From contig OZ012686.1 of NCBI GenBank assembly GCA_963942565.1, positions 28,066,638 through 28,130,637 of the forward strand: a DNA stretch of 64,000 nucleotides, in the 5' to 3' direction. Positions 1 to 64,000 of the stretch are shown in pieces. A program made the translations under genes and the position numbers. The notes under the pieces were generated by a model, which saw only the letters and a program-made list of their open reading frames with translations, searched no databases and was not told the DNA's origin. Source of the DNA: Maea johnstoni (Eukaryota > Annelida > Polychaeta > Spionida > Magelonidae). Position 1 is the first letter of the stretch. Every line of letters starts with the position of its first letter.

Positions 1-1260
1 CAACAATGCACATTATAACAATGCCGCTCCCTGGTCCTCTCCTCTCCAGTTTAAGAGCACTACATATATGTCCTCTACTTCATTGAAGTTTCATGCTGAT
101 TACTTCTTTTGTTACAAGTGATGTAGAGACCTAGGCAGCATGAAGGCCACAATGCACATTATAAAAAAGCTGCAGCCTGATCCTTTACTATCCAGTTTAG
201 TAAGAGCGCTGCACATGTCCACTTCTTCAATGAAGTTTCATGCTGATTTCTTGTCTTGTTACAAGTGATGTAGAGTAGGCTGAATGAAGGCACAGCATGT
301 TATAACAGCTCTAAACTCCACCTCAAGAGCTCTACTCCTATGAATCCTGAAGCTGATTATTTAGTTTATTTCAGGTGATGTTACAAGCAGAATGAAGGCA
401 CACAGTGTGTTTTGATACCCCTACTGTTCCTAAACTTCTCTTCAAGAGCACTTTTCCTATGAATCCTGAAGCTGATTATTTAGTTTATTTCAGGTGATGT
501 AGAGTTACAGGCAGAATGAAGGCACACAGTGGGTTTTGATACCCCTACTGTTCCTAAACTTCTCTTCAAGAGCTCTTTTCCTATGAATCCTGAAGCTGAC
601 TATTTAGTTTATTTCAGGTGATGTAGAGTTACAGGCAGAATGAAGGCACACAGTGTGTTTTGATACCCCTACTGTTCCTAAACTTCTCTTCAAGAGCTCT
701 TTTCCTATGAATCCTGAAGCTGACTATTTTGTTTATTTCAGGTGATATAGAGTTACAGGCAGAATGAAGGCACACAGTGTGTTTTGATACCCCTACTGTT
801 CCTAAACTTCTCTTCAAGAGCTCTTTTCCTATGAATCCTGAGGCTGATTATTTTGTTTACTTCAGTGATGTAGAGTTAAAGGCAGAATGAATTCAAATTA
901 AGGCACACACACTTTATATTAGCTCTAAACCCCTCCCTCCCCAAGAGCTCTACTCCTATGAATCGTGATGCTGATTATTTTGTTTATTTCAGGTAGAGTA
1001 GGCAGAATGAGGCACACAGTTTAATAACCACTCTACTGTTCCTAAACTCCTTCAGGCAGAATGAATCAAATTAAGGCACACACACTTTATATTAGCTCTA
1101 AACCCTTCCCCAAGAGCTCTACTCCTAAGAATCCTGAAGCTAATTATTTTGTTTATTTCAGGTTATATAGAGTAGGCTGAATGAAGGGCACACGGCATGT
1201 TATAATAGCTCTTACTGTTCCTAATAAACTCCTCTTCAAGAGCTCTATTCCCATTAGCAT
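1..1260 (+). repeat. Decayed tandem array of the FUT8 exon 1 acceptor and start-codon region
   Basis: About ten units of roughly 120 bp. Most carry TTTATTTCAGGTGATGTAGA, a short spacer and a GCAGAATGAAGGCACAC-like motif; the better preserved ones end in TTATAACAGCTCT. The same order occurs at the true exon (1801-1870). The clearest copies are near 370, 490, 612, 736, 860 and 1163. Units contain an ATG followed within a few codons by a stop, so they are not coding. The array probably continues left of the window. Confidence 0.85.
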
Positions 1261-1526
1261 AGAGTTTTAGGCTGTCATTTGTATTTTTTCTGTCATGTTT
1301 TTATGTTACCTGGCACCAAATAGTCTAGGTGGCCATAGTGGCCAATTTGGTTTACACTTATCTCACCAGGGGAATGGAGGATCAAATTTGAGTATGACAA
1401 ACCCCTAACGATAGGAGGACCAGGTGGTGCCATCTTTCTACCAAACATGATACTACACCACAACAGCTTGGTCAACACAGGAGGGAATGTCAACTCTTTA
1501 GGGACTAGGAGCCTAGTCTATACTCC

Positions 1527-1777
1527 TTAACCCTTCCAATGCTGAGGCTACATTCGCCCTAACAAGAATGCAAACATCTTTGAAAACCTTCTAAACCATG
1601 TCTTGTTGGTACTCATTGGTAAGCTCTCACCAGGAACTATTTATTTTAAATAAATAGTTCCTGCTCTCACTGAGTATTCTCAGATGAATACCCATTTGCC
1701 AGGGTTTCGGTGATTTTTCAGTTTTTTTGCATTATTTTGCATTAGCAAAATTAGCGACCAGCAGCATAAGGGTTCAA
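1527..1777 (-). mobile_element. piggyBac-like MITE (TTAA-CCCTT family) with nested 32-bp palindrome
   Basis: Begins TTAACCCTTCCAATGCTGAG and ends GCAGCATAAGGGTTCAA, so it is a minus-orientation copy of the abundant 210-bp family. It is about 40 bp longer than other copies because of a small insertion at 1631-1662. Confidence 0.75.
1631..1662. mobile_element. 32-bp palindromic insertion flanked by 8-bp direct repeats
   Basis: A nearly perfect palindrome with arms AGGAACTATTTATTT, bounded on both sides by GCTCTCAC (1623-1630 and 1663-1670). Other copies of the host MITE have a single CTCTCAC here, so the 8 bp were duplicated on insertion. An 8-bp duplication is typical of hAT transposition. 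An alternative is a repair-generated hairpin. Confidence 0.55.
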
Positions 1778-1838
1778 TCGTGATACTGAATATTTTGTTG
1801 TTTATTTCAGGTGATGTAGAGTAGGTGTAGGTGGCAGA

Positions 1839-28288
<26,450 letters not shown>

Positions 28289-28568
28289 TGAAGGTGGCAT
28301 CCTAGAGGAACTATTATTATAGTGTTTCCATTCAAAAAAGTATTGTATGATTCTATGATAATTCTGAAAATTATTTCAGATTCACAAAGTATTTGAAGGA
28401 GAATCATTAGTTGCATTCTGGTTGATGTTTCTTCTTCACATATTTTCCCTGACACGCTTTTTATTTAAATGGTAGCTTCTGGAATGAGTGGGATTGACCA
28501 ATCATGCTCTTTGGAAGGTCGGACAATTATGCTTATAAGTTTAAGATATAAAAAATAGTGGAAACTAT

Positions 28569-28781
28569 TTAACCCTTATGCTGCTGGTGGCTAAGTTGGC
28601 CAATCGAAAATAATGCTAAAATCCTGAAAAATCACTGAAACCCTGGCAAATGGGTACTCATCTGAGAGTACTCAGTGAGAGCTTTCCAATGAGTACCAAC
28701 ATGACAGGGTTTAGATGGATTTCAAAAATCTTTGCATTTTTGTGCATTGGACGAGAGTAGCCTCAGCATTGGAAGGGCTAA
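28569..28781 (+). mobile_element. piggyBac-like MITE (TTAA-CCCTT family)
   Basis: TTAACCCTTATGCTGCTGG to AGCATTGGAAGGGCTAA, 280 bp after the FUT8 stop codon, so probably within its 3' UTR. Confidence 0.8.
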
Positions 28782-29542
28782 AAGAAAGATCTTACCCATA
28801 TTCATGTGAAAGATTTCTTTCATATATTTCCTCTAATTTTGCTGTATAAGGAAACTATTTACATAATTGTTTGACCACCAGGGCGGCGCTCTGAGCATGA
28901 ATGATTTTGATCATTTAGAGAGCTCAGAGTTGCTAGCTGGTCTGACCATTCTAAGAGTGTAATGCAAATGAAATCGATGTATTAGAATTTAGAATTATTT
29001 GAAAGGACCTTCATTTATGTCATTCCACCATGACTCTCTGGCTAAGTAATTTGAAATAAATTCCTGCTCCTGTGACACACCCATCTGGTGTATAGACATG
29101 GTTTGACACATATGGAAATTTCTTAATAACAGAGCAATATTTTAAGTAATATTTGACTGAAAGTTGTTCCAGTTTGAATGAACAATTCCCCATTTAAGTA
29201 GTCGTTAAATATTTTATTATTAGATTTAATATCATATGAGTTGTCATACCGCTTGTGCACTCCAAATGCAAATGGTAGGGACCATATCAAGCTAAAGATG
29301 ACGGTCAACAAGTTTTGATTCTCCGTTATATATTTCTTTTGACCAACTCTCGACCTTGCCTTTTTGTTACTTGACCTTGGGAATTTCTTTGCTCCACATT
29401 AGATATTTGATCATACGTGTACTTGTCATCTGATCAGACATGTACTACTTATCAATTTACTAGGATATTGTGTATCAGATTTTGAGAAATCAATAGAAAG
29501 AACTTGATTGAATTAATCATTTCTTTTTAAATGAATTTATAT

Positions 29543-29721
29543 TACAGGTGAACTTGGATATGACGGACTGAATGGGACCAGGAAAATTGGTCCGTCATAT
29601 GCAAAATCCGTCATATACATATGACAAATACTTGATATGCATCGGATTTGGACCAAGCATATTGTCCGTCATATGCAAAAATCCGTCGTACAGTGGTCCG
29701 TTATATCCAAGTTCACCTGTA
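29543..29721. mobile_element. TA-flanked MITE, mariner-like (family B)
   Basis: TACAGGTGAACTTGGATATG to TATATCCAAGTTCACCTGTA. Partner of 3880-4058. Confidence 0.8.
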
Positions 29722-29984
29722 TTAATCAAATGGATCTTTATCACCTGCAGATCTTGAGTGTACACAGGTTCTGGAAACATTAAACATAACTCGCCAGTTA
29801 TAGTAATATCTAAAGAATACTTTAAGGAAACATGAAAAACTACATTGGTCAAGTATTTCTCATACTATTTCTTTGTTATCAAGATATATCCATATGTATT
29901 GAATCATGTTTATACTAAAGATGTGAATGGGTTATTATTAAACACAAACTAAGTTCTCAGAAATTAAAGAAAACCCTTTGTACA

Positions 29985-30250
29985 TTGGACACTCAGGGGA
30001 TATCCAAAGATGGTCATTCTTCCGGGTTTTTTAATGTTCATGGTTTCATAAAATGTACAAGGTGCTGTCGAAGATTGAGAGTATTCAATGTCTCTGTTCA
30101 ATGTTCAATAAATGTAGAAAAAAACAACTGTATATTTGAATTTGAACATTGTTGGATACCAAACATTGTCATTCTACATAGGTTATCAATGTTCATAGGT
30201 TTTACACAATGTTCTAGGTGCTGTCAGAGATTGAAAAGAGTTCTGTATTC
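29985..30250 (+). repeat. Diverged two-copy tandem repeat, about 165 bp
   Basis: TTGGACACTCAGGGG...GGTGCTGTCGAAGATTGAGA is repeated as TTGGATACCAAACATTG...GGTGCTGTCAGAGATTGAAA. No coding function seen. Confidence 0.6.
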
Positions 30251-30539
30251 TTTGCCATGTATGGTTTTGTTCATTCAGACTGGTTTCAGCGTATTTTCAG
30301 AGATGTTATTAGTTAGGATTTTGTCCTGGTATGTTAAGTTCACTTTTAGTTAGCATTTCACCTGTACTTAAAGTAATCATGACTGTCAAGCAACATTTAA
30401 CTGCTTCCACGCCAATACTGAACTTGCACATTGTTGTATAGCAGCTGGCGAATAGCAAATCAGTATTATCCATCAACTTGCCTGAGAAATGTCTAGGGAA
30501 AGGAATAGGGATTTTACATTTTGAATATAAAATACATGC

Positions 30540-31020
30540 TTTGTAGTAGGCTATCCACAGACCTATATAAAGCTTGTGCTCTGTAGATAGCCATCCACAG
30601 ACTTGTTGAAAGCTCTAACTTTGTAAAAAGCTATCTACAAACTTGTATAAACCTCACACTGTGTAGAAGGTCGATCACAGACCTTTATAAAGCTGAAGCT
30701 GTGTAGAAGGCCCTAAACAGACCTTCATGAAGCTAAAGTTCTGTAGAAGGTCATTCACAGATCTTTATAGAAGTTCTGTTTAACCCTTATGCTGCTGGTG
30801 GCTAATTCGGCCGATACAAAATGATGCTAAAAACTTTTTAAATGACTGAAACCATGGCAAATGGGTACTCATTTGAGAGAACTCAGCGAGATCTTTCCAA
30901 TGAATACCAACTTGACAGGGTTTCGATGGTTTTCAAAAAAGTTCTTGTGCCTCAGCATTCGAAGGGGCAAGGCCATACACAGACATGTATAAAGCTTACG
31001 CTTTGTAGAAAGCTGTCCCC
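30540..31020. repeat. 46-bp tandem array interrupted by a TTAA MITE
   Basis: About six units of the type CCACAGACCTATATAAAGCT, then CTGTAGA(A)GG, before 30780. Two more follow the MITE, and the same CTGTATAAAGCT motif ends at 31025-31036, where it overlaps the putative minus-strand donor. The MITE inserted after the array had formed. Confidence 0.8.
30780..30970 (+). mobile_element. piggyBac-like MITE inserted within the 46-bp array
   Basis: Left end TTAACCCTTATGCTGCTGG; right end degraded (AGCATTCGAAGGGGCAA). Confidence 0.75.
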
Positions 31021-31024
31021 ATAC

Positions 31025-31140
31025 CTGTATAAAGCTGATGCAAATTCATCAACCACATCTAGAACTATATCCATGACATCCACCTGATCACCCTCAGCCA
31101 CTCTTGGTTTACCGTCATAGGGATTTGCATACGTAAACAC
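31025..31140 (-). CDS. Putative exon of an unidentified minus-strand gene
   Basis: Minus strand reads VFTYANPYDGKPRVAEGDQV then DVMDIVLDVVDEFASALYR, with balanced composition unlike nearby AT-rich junk, and ends in ATACAG|GTATGG, a good donor. A possible acceptor is CATTCAAG just upstream, without a strong pyrimidine tract. The donor side carries the same kind of duplicated-junction array as genuine exons here. I do not recognise the protein, and no partner exon joins in phase. It could be a lone pseudogene fragment. Confidence 0.4.
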
Positions 31141-31407
31141 CTTGAATGTGCTTCAGAGCAGTGAAATATCTACCTTCTAGTCAGAGCCACTTAGTCTATT
31201 TCATACTCAAGTTAGGATATCGTCTCCCCAAACCATGTCAAACCTCTGCTCTGGTATTTAGAACTGCTTTTAGTTTATACACTCTATGATTCTCAAGGTA
31301 TTTGTCTGTGTGTGTGTATAATTCTAGTCATGAATGACTTGTGTAGAAAAAAGTTCTCTAAGTGGATTTCATGTTCCGCCAATTGAGGTCGTTTTACAAA
31401 AACCAAC

Positions 31408-31610
31408 CTCTCCCGATTTGTTGGAGGAGGGACTTCTTCCAACATGGCGGCCCATCCTCTGCTGAAAGAAGGCGCATTACTTCTATACCTCTATCGGTGG
31501 AGAATGCCAGTAGAAGATCATTCTTGCGAGAAAATATTTTTAATAAACAAAGAACATCATCTCTAAAGGGAACTTCAAACACAAAGCCTGAATTGCCCTG
31601 TAAAATCCAT
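31408..31610 (-). CDS. Possible exon of an unidentified minus-strand gene (doubtful)
   Basis: Minus strand after a TTTCAG acceptor reads WILQGNSGFVFEVPFRDDVL, then CLLKIFSRKNDLLLAFSTDR and GIEVMRLLSAEDGPPCWKKS, with a possible GAGAG|GTTGGT donor. It does not join in phase to 31025-31140. The plus strand here has an alternative reading: CCAACATGGCGG, a good start context at 31443, opens 40 codons (MAAHPLLKEGALLLYLYRWR...). Neither product is recognised, so at most one is real. Confidence 0.22.
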
Positions 31611-32760
31611 CTGAAATGCAGGGACCTTGGTCATTGTGCACACTCTTTGGGGAAACTGATCATGCATCTAAACATCTGTGTACACGCTTATTAATTTTTA
31701 AGTCGGGATTTTTGTGGAAAAGCTGTCCTATTCGAGAGAGTCTAGTACCAGACTAAGAACGAGATCTTGTGAAAGAGTGGATGTAGTTAACATATGGCTT
31801 AGTATTTGGTCAAATATGGCATAGATGATCTATTGCTTTATTTGTGGTCTGTATTTATGCTGAAGCACTGTACAAAGCAAGCGTTGTGGATAGTAACACA
31901 CTAGTAGTGCTAGCTGTTAAATAGTACCCTCACTGCATTCTTACTGCATCAGCAACATAAACTACAATGTCTTTCAATATCTTAATCTTAATTGGAGTAA
32001 TTAGTAGACATGTTTGCACATCAACATCTAAGCAACAAGAATCATCAAAATTGAAGTATGAATCATGTAGTTTTGACCTTAATCCATTTGTGCTTGGAGG
32101 ACTCCGATAAGTGTCATTTGGATCTATGCTAATTTAAAAAAAAAATTAAAATGACTTTAATTATGCATAAATTTGCATTATGATTTAAGGATTTGTGGGT
32201 CAGTTTCTTATCAATATTTCTCCAAATATTTTTTTAAAATGCTCTGTTCACAAGGATGTTGCCTTATAATGGCATTTTGGGCGCTACATGTATGATTGTG
32301 CTAACCAATAGAGGTAAGAGTTGCCCATGAAAATGACAAAGGACCTGTTGTAGATCCCACTATTCTCTCCTCACAATCATGTCAGGATTACAACTAAAAT
32401 AGAGATGAAATTTTAAGAAAATTCAATCTTTATTATCTTTATTTGGCCGATATAAGAAAGATTGGTATGTTATTTCCATATTGGAATAATTAACCTAGAC
32501 ATTACATCACTGAGGCTTTCTTCAGTTTATGAAGGATATTATACAAATATGTGTATGAAGAATACTTATAGTCACAACTTTGATAGATTAAATTATGCCG
32601 TTTTTTCCTTAGAAATATGTATACATGCTTCTTTGAAATATTTCTCAAAATTTTTAGCAGTATATTTACACATTTACAGACCACCTTTGCAGTCGGTTTA
32701 TGGATGTGATTTGTCCTTATTAGCAATGATGTAAAAGGCTTAGGGGCATGTCTGTCTGTG

Positions 32761-32840
32761 ATAATAATAATAATTGATATTTGATATAGCGCCCTTTCTA
32801 CCCATTATGTTCAAAAGCTCTTTACAAAAGAAAATCAGTG
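32761..32840 (-). mobile_element. LINE/SINE-like 3' end
   Basis: AATAATAATTGATATTTGAT then ATAGCGCCCTTTCTACCC. The reverse complement pattern (GGAAAGGGCGCTATATCAAG then ATT triplets) recurs at 56289-56335. Retroposon tail; family uncertain. Confidence 0.45.
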
Positions 32841-35800
32841 GACATGTTATGGTCCATACAGACAAATAAACTCATTTCAAAATAGCAATTTTTTCAGCTG
32901 TGTCTTGAAGTACTTTGATAAACTTCTCCATGGCTAGAGCGTAAAGTACGAACAACTGATCAGATAATTTTCATAGTATGTTATTCATACACATTGAAAC
33001 TACTAGTCATATTGATCAGTATTACAAATAATTGTACAGATCATATCATTTCCACTCACTACAGGACTAGTTTTGCAGGATGTGCATAAGAAATGGTTTA
33101 AACGCTAAGGCATGATATCATTTTGTATTACTAATGTATGTATATGTTCAGATTGTCTCATGTTCATTTACAACAGAGTGAGTTTCACATTTTTAGAAAT
33201 GGTTTAAACACCAGAAGACAGACAATGCAACAATACATTTATAAGGTGCTTTATTCTACACAGTGAAGTTCACTTATTCAAATTTGGTTCTTCACAATAT
33301 TCTTTACAGCAACGTATGCTTTGTCTGGTTTACATGATTCATGTGTGTAGCTTATAAATGTGCACATGACATAGACTGATTTCTGGGCATGTAAGAAGTG
33401 TATATCATAATATAGACAGGCTGTTGCTCATCCATACCCTATGATTGTATGTAAATGATAAGAGTCAAGATGGTACCCAACAGAAAGTTACTTTTACCAT
33501 GACGTTTTGCTTTATGTGGGTAAATTTTAAAATTATAAGTCTTTATTATGTTGGTTAGTTATAAGAGTAGGTCACAAAGGGAGGAAGAATACATAGTTAA
33601 ATTGATAATGAGAATGAATTGTTATTTTAACACCAATTATCTGAATGTTTTATATCCTAGTCTTACCCATTAAATTAATCCAGCCTTACAAGTCTATTTG
33701 CTATTACCTTAAACATTGCTTGATTTTGAACTAATTTTGTAGAATATAATGCTGGCCTCTGTTGGACTTAAATGTATATTAATAAATATGCAGCCAAACC
33801 AGCATTTTTGTAGAAATTAACATTTCCTTTTTGCCATTCATTTTCTGAGTAATTGGCCCCTAGATGCTGTATATATATTGTCTGTAGTTGCGATTTGTGT
33901 CTGGAAGGTATTTTGTTGAGTTTATTGAATAGAAAAATCATACATAAAGGTTCTCATTGCAAGTAAATGCACTTCCCTTTGTAAAGAATTAGGACTGTGA
34001 CATCCACCTACAGGCACATTGTGGTTATTTTGTAGATTAACTGGAGTAGAAGTGTATCCAGCATAGAAGAATGTACAACCTTTCATGGTGGGTTCAATGA
34101 TTTTTGTAATTTTTTTGCTGATTGAAAAAGGGGAAAGAGTCATTTGTATATAATGTCAGAAAAAATAACAATAAAAAAGTAAGATTATGAACACTTGTTT
34201 TTGTTTTTATTATGCTTATGTGAGACCAATTTTATTTTCAGTTTTATGGATTTCTATGGAAAATTATTTAAGCAAATTAGGAAAAAGAGATAACAGATAG
34301 TTGACATTTTTCTGAATTGTTTTTTCCGAGGCAAAGTGGTGAGACTATTTAAAAATTTAAAAATATTATGTAAAGCTCCTTGAAGTCAATTAGTCAAATG
34401 ACTCGAAATGAGCAAGACAAATGAAATCTCAAGTGCTTAACACTACTCAAATCAAACCAAATATGCTGACAGGATTGGCTTTGACATTTCCTGACGAAGT
34501 TGAGAATACCTGATTCCTTTTTGAGATTAACATTTCCAGTATGCAAATCATCTGAAGGCCCGTCAAGGGCAATGAATAAAATCAGTTCAGCCATTTTAGA
34601 CTGCCACATATATTTTCATAAGGTGCAAGACTGGGTATCCAAAATATGACACCCTTAATTCAAGATTCACACTCAAATGTTTGATATTATTTATTTATAT
34701 TTGATATTATATAAACTATCACATAACTCATTTTACACCCAAAACACTCTTGACCAGCCAGTAGAGATACCACCTTAAGTATCATTCACCCCATACCTGC
34801 TAGGAGCTGCCTGGTTGCTTAACAATTAATTTAGAACAGCTGGTATAGATTTGCCTTAATACGGGAGTAACACCTTACAGGGCCCAATGGGAGTGCTTTG
34901 CTCACATTTTATGTAGAACTAATATGGCCACTTATAATGGGGTTTGGAGAAGTGCTCTGTTGCCTATCTTTTGAAGTTGTGAGGCACTACCGTGCACTAT
35001 GACATCCCATACTTTATCGAAAAAGATGAACAAAACAGGCATATTTGTCTTTTTTATAATATATCACCCTTGTGAAAAATATTTATTTGTCATCATCTTA
35101 AGTGGCCGAACAGGCCAAGGGACATATAACAATAAGCATGTTGGTTGCCAGGAAAATGAAACAAATATAGAGCACCAAGTCACCGCCGACTGAACTGCTT
35201 GACACATTCATGTGTCAAATTAATTCCTGTTACCCGGGTCCCGAGCCAGGATTCCTTGTGATGTCCTGGAGAATATATAGTGAAGGTTGGTTATTCATGT
35301 AAAGATGGTTAGGCATTATTGAAACTAATTTAGAATATCATAAGATTTCCATACTCTAGATCTATGTAATCTGTAGAACTTGTTAAAGATAAGACAAACA
35401 TAGCTGGTGATCTGAGGAGGATGAGTGTCACTCTATTTTAAATGATGGGATGATGACAGTCAGCCTGAGAATGCTCAATGGTAGCTGTATGTTTGATGAT
35501 TCTGAGTTTATTTGCATTTTAACTTGGGCCACCTCAAGATCTTATTGCACTGGTTCCATGCTTTGACAATATTGATCAATGACGAAGTCCATGTCCTGCA
35601 GGCCGGGTTAGGGATGTTGTGGATAGCAGAGGGATTGTTAAAGAGGCTAGATCTATACACTTCCTTAAATCCAGACCATAATCTGCATACTGTGTGTGTG
35701 TTGAATCAATATAATGTGACTTGTCCATGGAATATTTGACTGTGGAGTACTTCTTCCAGTGCTGAGCCAATGGGATTGTGGTAACCAGTTCAAGTTCAGT

Positions 35801-35938
35801 TGGGTATCCAAGGAAGACATGAAAATAAATTTTGTTGAGCCCTATAAGAGCTCAGACTCTGAGAGCTTCAGAGTCAGGACTCCTGTTGCAGGACCTAGCA
35901 CATACACAAATCTAACAAAGTCTGACAAACTATATTAT

Positions 35939-36250
35939 AGCAATCAAAGTAATGCTGCTTGCAGGATTGTTTTAAGATGTCCATTTCAATAGATGCTTTC
36001 TTAACCATCTTGAATAAGTTACACAGACTTAAGAGAAGTCTGCCAAGTAAAGCAATCAAAGTAATGTTGCTTGCAGGATTGTTTTGAGATGTTCAATTGT
36101 TCATTTCACTATCTAGATGCTTTCTAAACCATCTTGAATTAGATACACCGATCTCACAGAAGTCGGGCAAGTAAAACAATCAAAGTAATGCCACTTGCAG
36201 GATTGTTTTAAGATGTTCATTTCACTCTGCTTTCTAAACCATCTTGAATC
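35939..36250 (-). repeat. Tandem repeat at the POP7 stop codon / 3' UTR, about 2.5 units of 120 bp
   Basis: Units share GCAATCAAAGTAATGCTGCT, TGCAGGATTGTTTTAAGATG and CTTTCTAAACCATCTTGAAT. The unit nearest POP7 overlaps its stop codon (TCA at 36249-36251 on the plus strand), so the array lies in the 3' UTR and starts at the end of the coding sequence. Confidence 0.75.
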
Positions 36251-36680
36251 AGGCTGTATTTATGGGCCCATTTTTATCTACATTCACACCAATAGGTAAG
36301 GTTCTACACAGTTTAATGTGCACCGCGGAGTTATTCCTAACATAGGTTTCTGCTTCCATTTCATCATTTTCTGGTTCCACATCATCAATAAGTTCCACAG
36401 TGGAAGTGTGTGTTGAGAGTTCTATGGAGCCAAGTCCCCTGGCCTGTAGCTGCAGTGCCAAATTTAAGGCTCTGTTTATTGCAGCTCCAAGTCCATGTAT
36501 GTACAACTCATTTACACCAGAATCTAAGAGTTTCTGGCATCTTTCCAATTGACCTTTGAAGTCAGTCTTTCTGTTAACGTAAATGTCATTCTTCCTTTTT
36601 GGCAACTTTTTAGGTAGGCGTTTTCTTAGGGTATATTCTTCATGGCCCATTGGGTATTGGTCCTTTCTTTTCTCAGCCAT
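36249..36680 (-). CDS. POP7: POP7 / RPP20, ribonuclease P and MRP protein subunit p20
   Basis: Single-exon, 143 residues (human about 140). It is a small Alba-fold protein that pairs with RPP25 and binds the P3 domain of RNase P and MRP RNAs for tRNA 5' and rRNA processing in nucleolus and nucleus. EEYTLRKRLPKKLPKRKNDI, YVNRKTDFKGQLERCQKLLD, NELYIHGLGAAINRALNLAL, STVELIDDVEP and VRNNSAVHIKL match human RPP20 along the whole length. The only upstream ATG in frame (MAEKRKDQYPMGHEEY) agrees with the family start. The C-terminal tail after the conserved strand is slightly longer than in human. It is transcribed divergently from EIF2AK4. Confidence 0.92.
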   Translation of the reverse strand: MAEKRKDQYPMGHEEYTLRKRLPKKLPKRKNDIYVNRKTDFKGQLERCQKLLDSGVNELYIHGLGAAINRALNLALQLQARGLGSIELSTHTSTVELIDDVEPENDEMEAETYVRNNSAVHIKLCRTLPIGVNVDKNGPINTA

Positions 36681-37138
36681 GTCGTCGCACGATTACAATC
36701 AATTAAATCCGCCGGCGAGCAAAATTGTGATACATTACCATGTACCGCGGTGAATCGGGCTATCATAATCGTACATTTCAATGCTCTGTCATAAAAGTTG
36801 AACTTTGTTTACTTTATATACATCATTCGTTATGATTAATTATTTTTTGATTTTTTAAGAAACTTTGCGTGTGCTGTTATAATTTAAAATTGATTATTCT
36901 CTATACTATTATTTGTACTTCGTATTTATCGACCAATGAGAATGCTTGCAGAGCATTGGCCCGGACTAAAAATAAAAATGGCCGCAAGTCGACAATATTT
37001 TGAAAAGTGATGATGAAATATCTTTTTCACGTGTGCTGTTGAGAAGGAGGGGCTGTTATTGACACTGCCATTTAATGACATGCGTAGAGCGGAGGTATTG
37101 TTGTAGTTTAAGAGTGGAAGTGTCTGTCACTGAACGAA
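36681..37138. promoter_or_regulatory. Shared divergent promoter region of POP7 and EIF2AK4
   Basis: 458 bp separate the two start codons. It includes CCAAT at 36933-36937 and GC-richer patches near 36710-36760 (CCGCCGGCGAGC, ACCGCGGTGAAT), which is unusual in this AT-rich window. No TATA box is obvious at a fitting distance. Transcription start sites cannot be placed. Confidence 0.6.

Positions 37139-64000
<26,862 letters not shown>

Larger units (their letters stand above)
28289..36248. other. Region between the FUT8 stop and the POP7 3' end (8 kb)
   Basis: FUT8 3' UTR at the left; a possible AATAAA lies at 29055-29060, untested. It holds a TTAA MITE (28569-28781), a family B MITE (29543-29721), a two-copy repeat (29985-30250), a 46-bp array split by a MITE (30540-31020), two doubtful minus-strand exons, a LINE or SINE-like tail (32761-32840) and the POP7 3' repeats (35939-36250). 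31700-35900 is otherwise AT-rich sequence in which I recognise nothing coding. Confidence 0.75.

Overview
The window is animal nuclear DNA: AT-rich, with large GT-AG introns, many short inverted-repeat DNA transposons, LINE tails and long (AT)n and (ATT)n microsatellites. Nothing looks bacterial, organellar or viral. Protein similarity and repeat style (TA- and TTAA-flanked MITEs, LINE ends running into (ATT)n) suggest a non-vertebrate bilaterian, probably marine. I cannot name the phylum.

Layout. (1) About 1-28300, plus strand: a complete gene for FUT8, the Golgi alpha-1,6-fucosyltransferase that makes core fucose. It has nine coding exons that join in frame into 592 residues, with the catalytic motif [13 protein letters not shown] and a C-terminal SH3-like domain. 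(2) About 28300-36250: intergenic and 3' UTR sequence with MITEs, minisatellites and one or two doubtful minus-strand exons (31025-31140, 31408-31610). (3) 36249-36680, minus strand: an intronless POP7/RPP20 gene, a subunit of RNase P/MRP. (4) 37139 to the right edge, plus strand: EIF2AK4 (GCN2), the amino-acid-starvation eIF2alpha kinase. Twenty coding exons (1009 codons) cover the RWD domain, a charged linker, the pseudokinase and the kinase through the activation loop. The rest of the kinase and the HisRS-like region lie beyond the window. POP7 and EIF2AK4 are head to head, about 460 bp apart.

The most unusual feature is a recurring architecture. At many splice junctions the edge of an exon plus its adjoining intron has been tandemly duplicated: upstream of the real exon when the 3' splice site is copied, downstream when the 5' splice site is copied. 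I count about a dozen cases in FUT8 and EIF2AK4, and possibly one in a third gene. Some are decayed (FUT8 exons 1, 3, 4, 8; EIF2AK4 exons 6, 9, 11, 19). Two are young: 14 copies of 112 bp before FUT8 exon 6, and at least 34 copies of 156 bp after EIF2AK4 exon 20, running off the right edge. In both young arrays nearly every difference between copies in the exon-derived part is a synonymous third-position change. This suggests the copies repeatedly pass through, or are homogenised with, the selected exon.

Transposable elements: about 15 copies of a roughly 210-bp TTAA-flanked piggyBac-like MITE, several TA-flanked mariner-like MITE families, a TTA-flanked Harbinger-like fold-back, hAT-like or unclassified fold-backs, and LINE 3' ends that seed (ATT)n tracts. 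No intact autonomous transposon, tRNA, rRNA or CRISPR was found.
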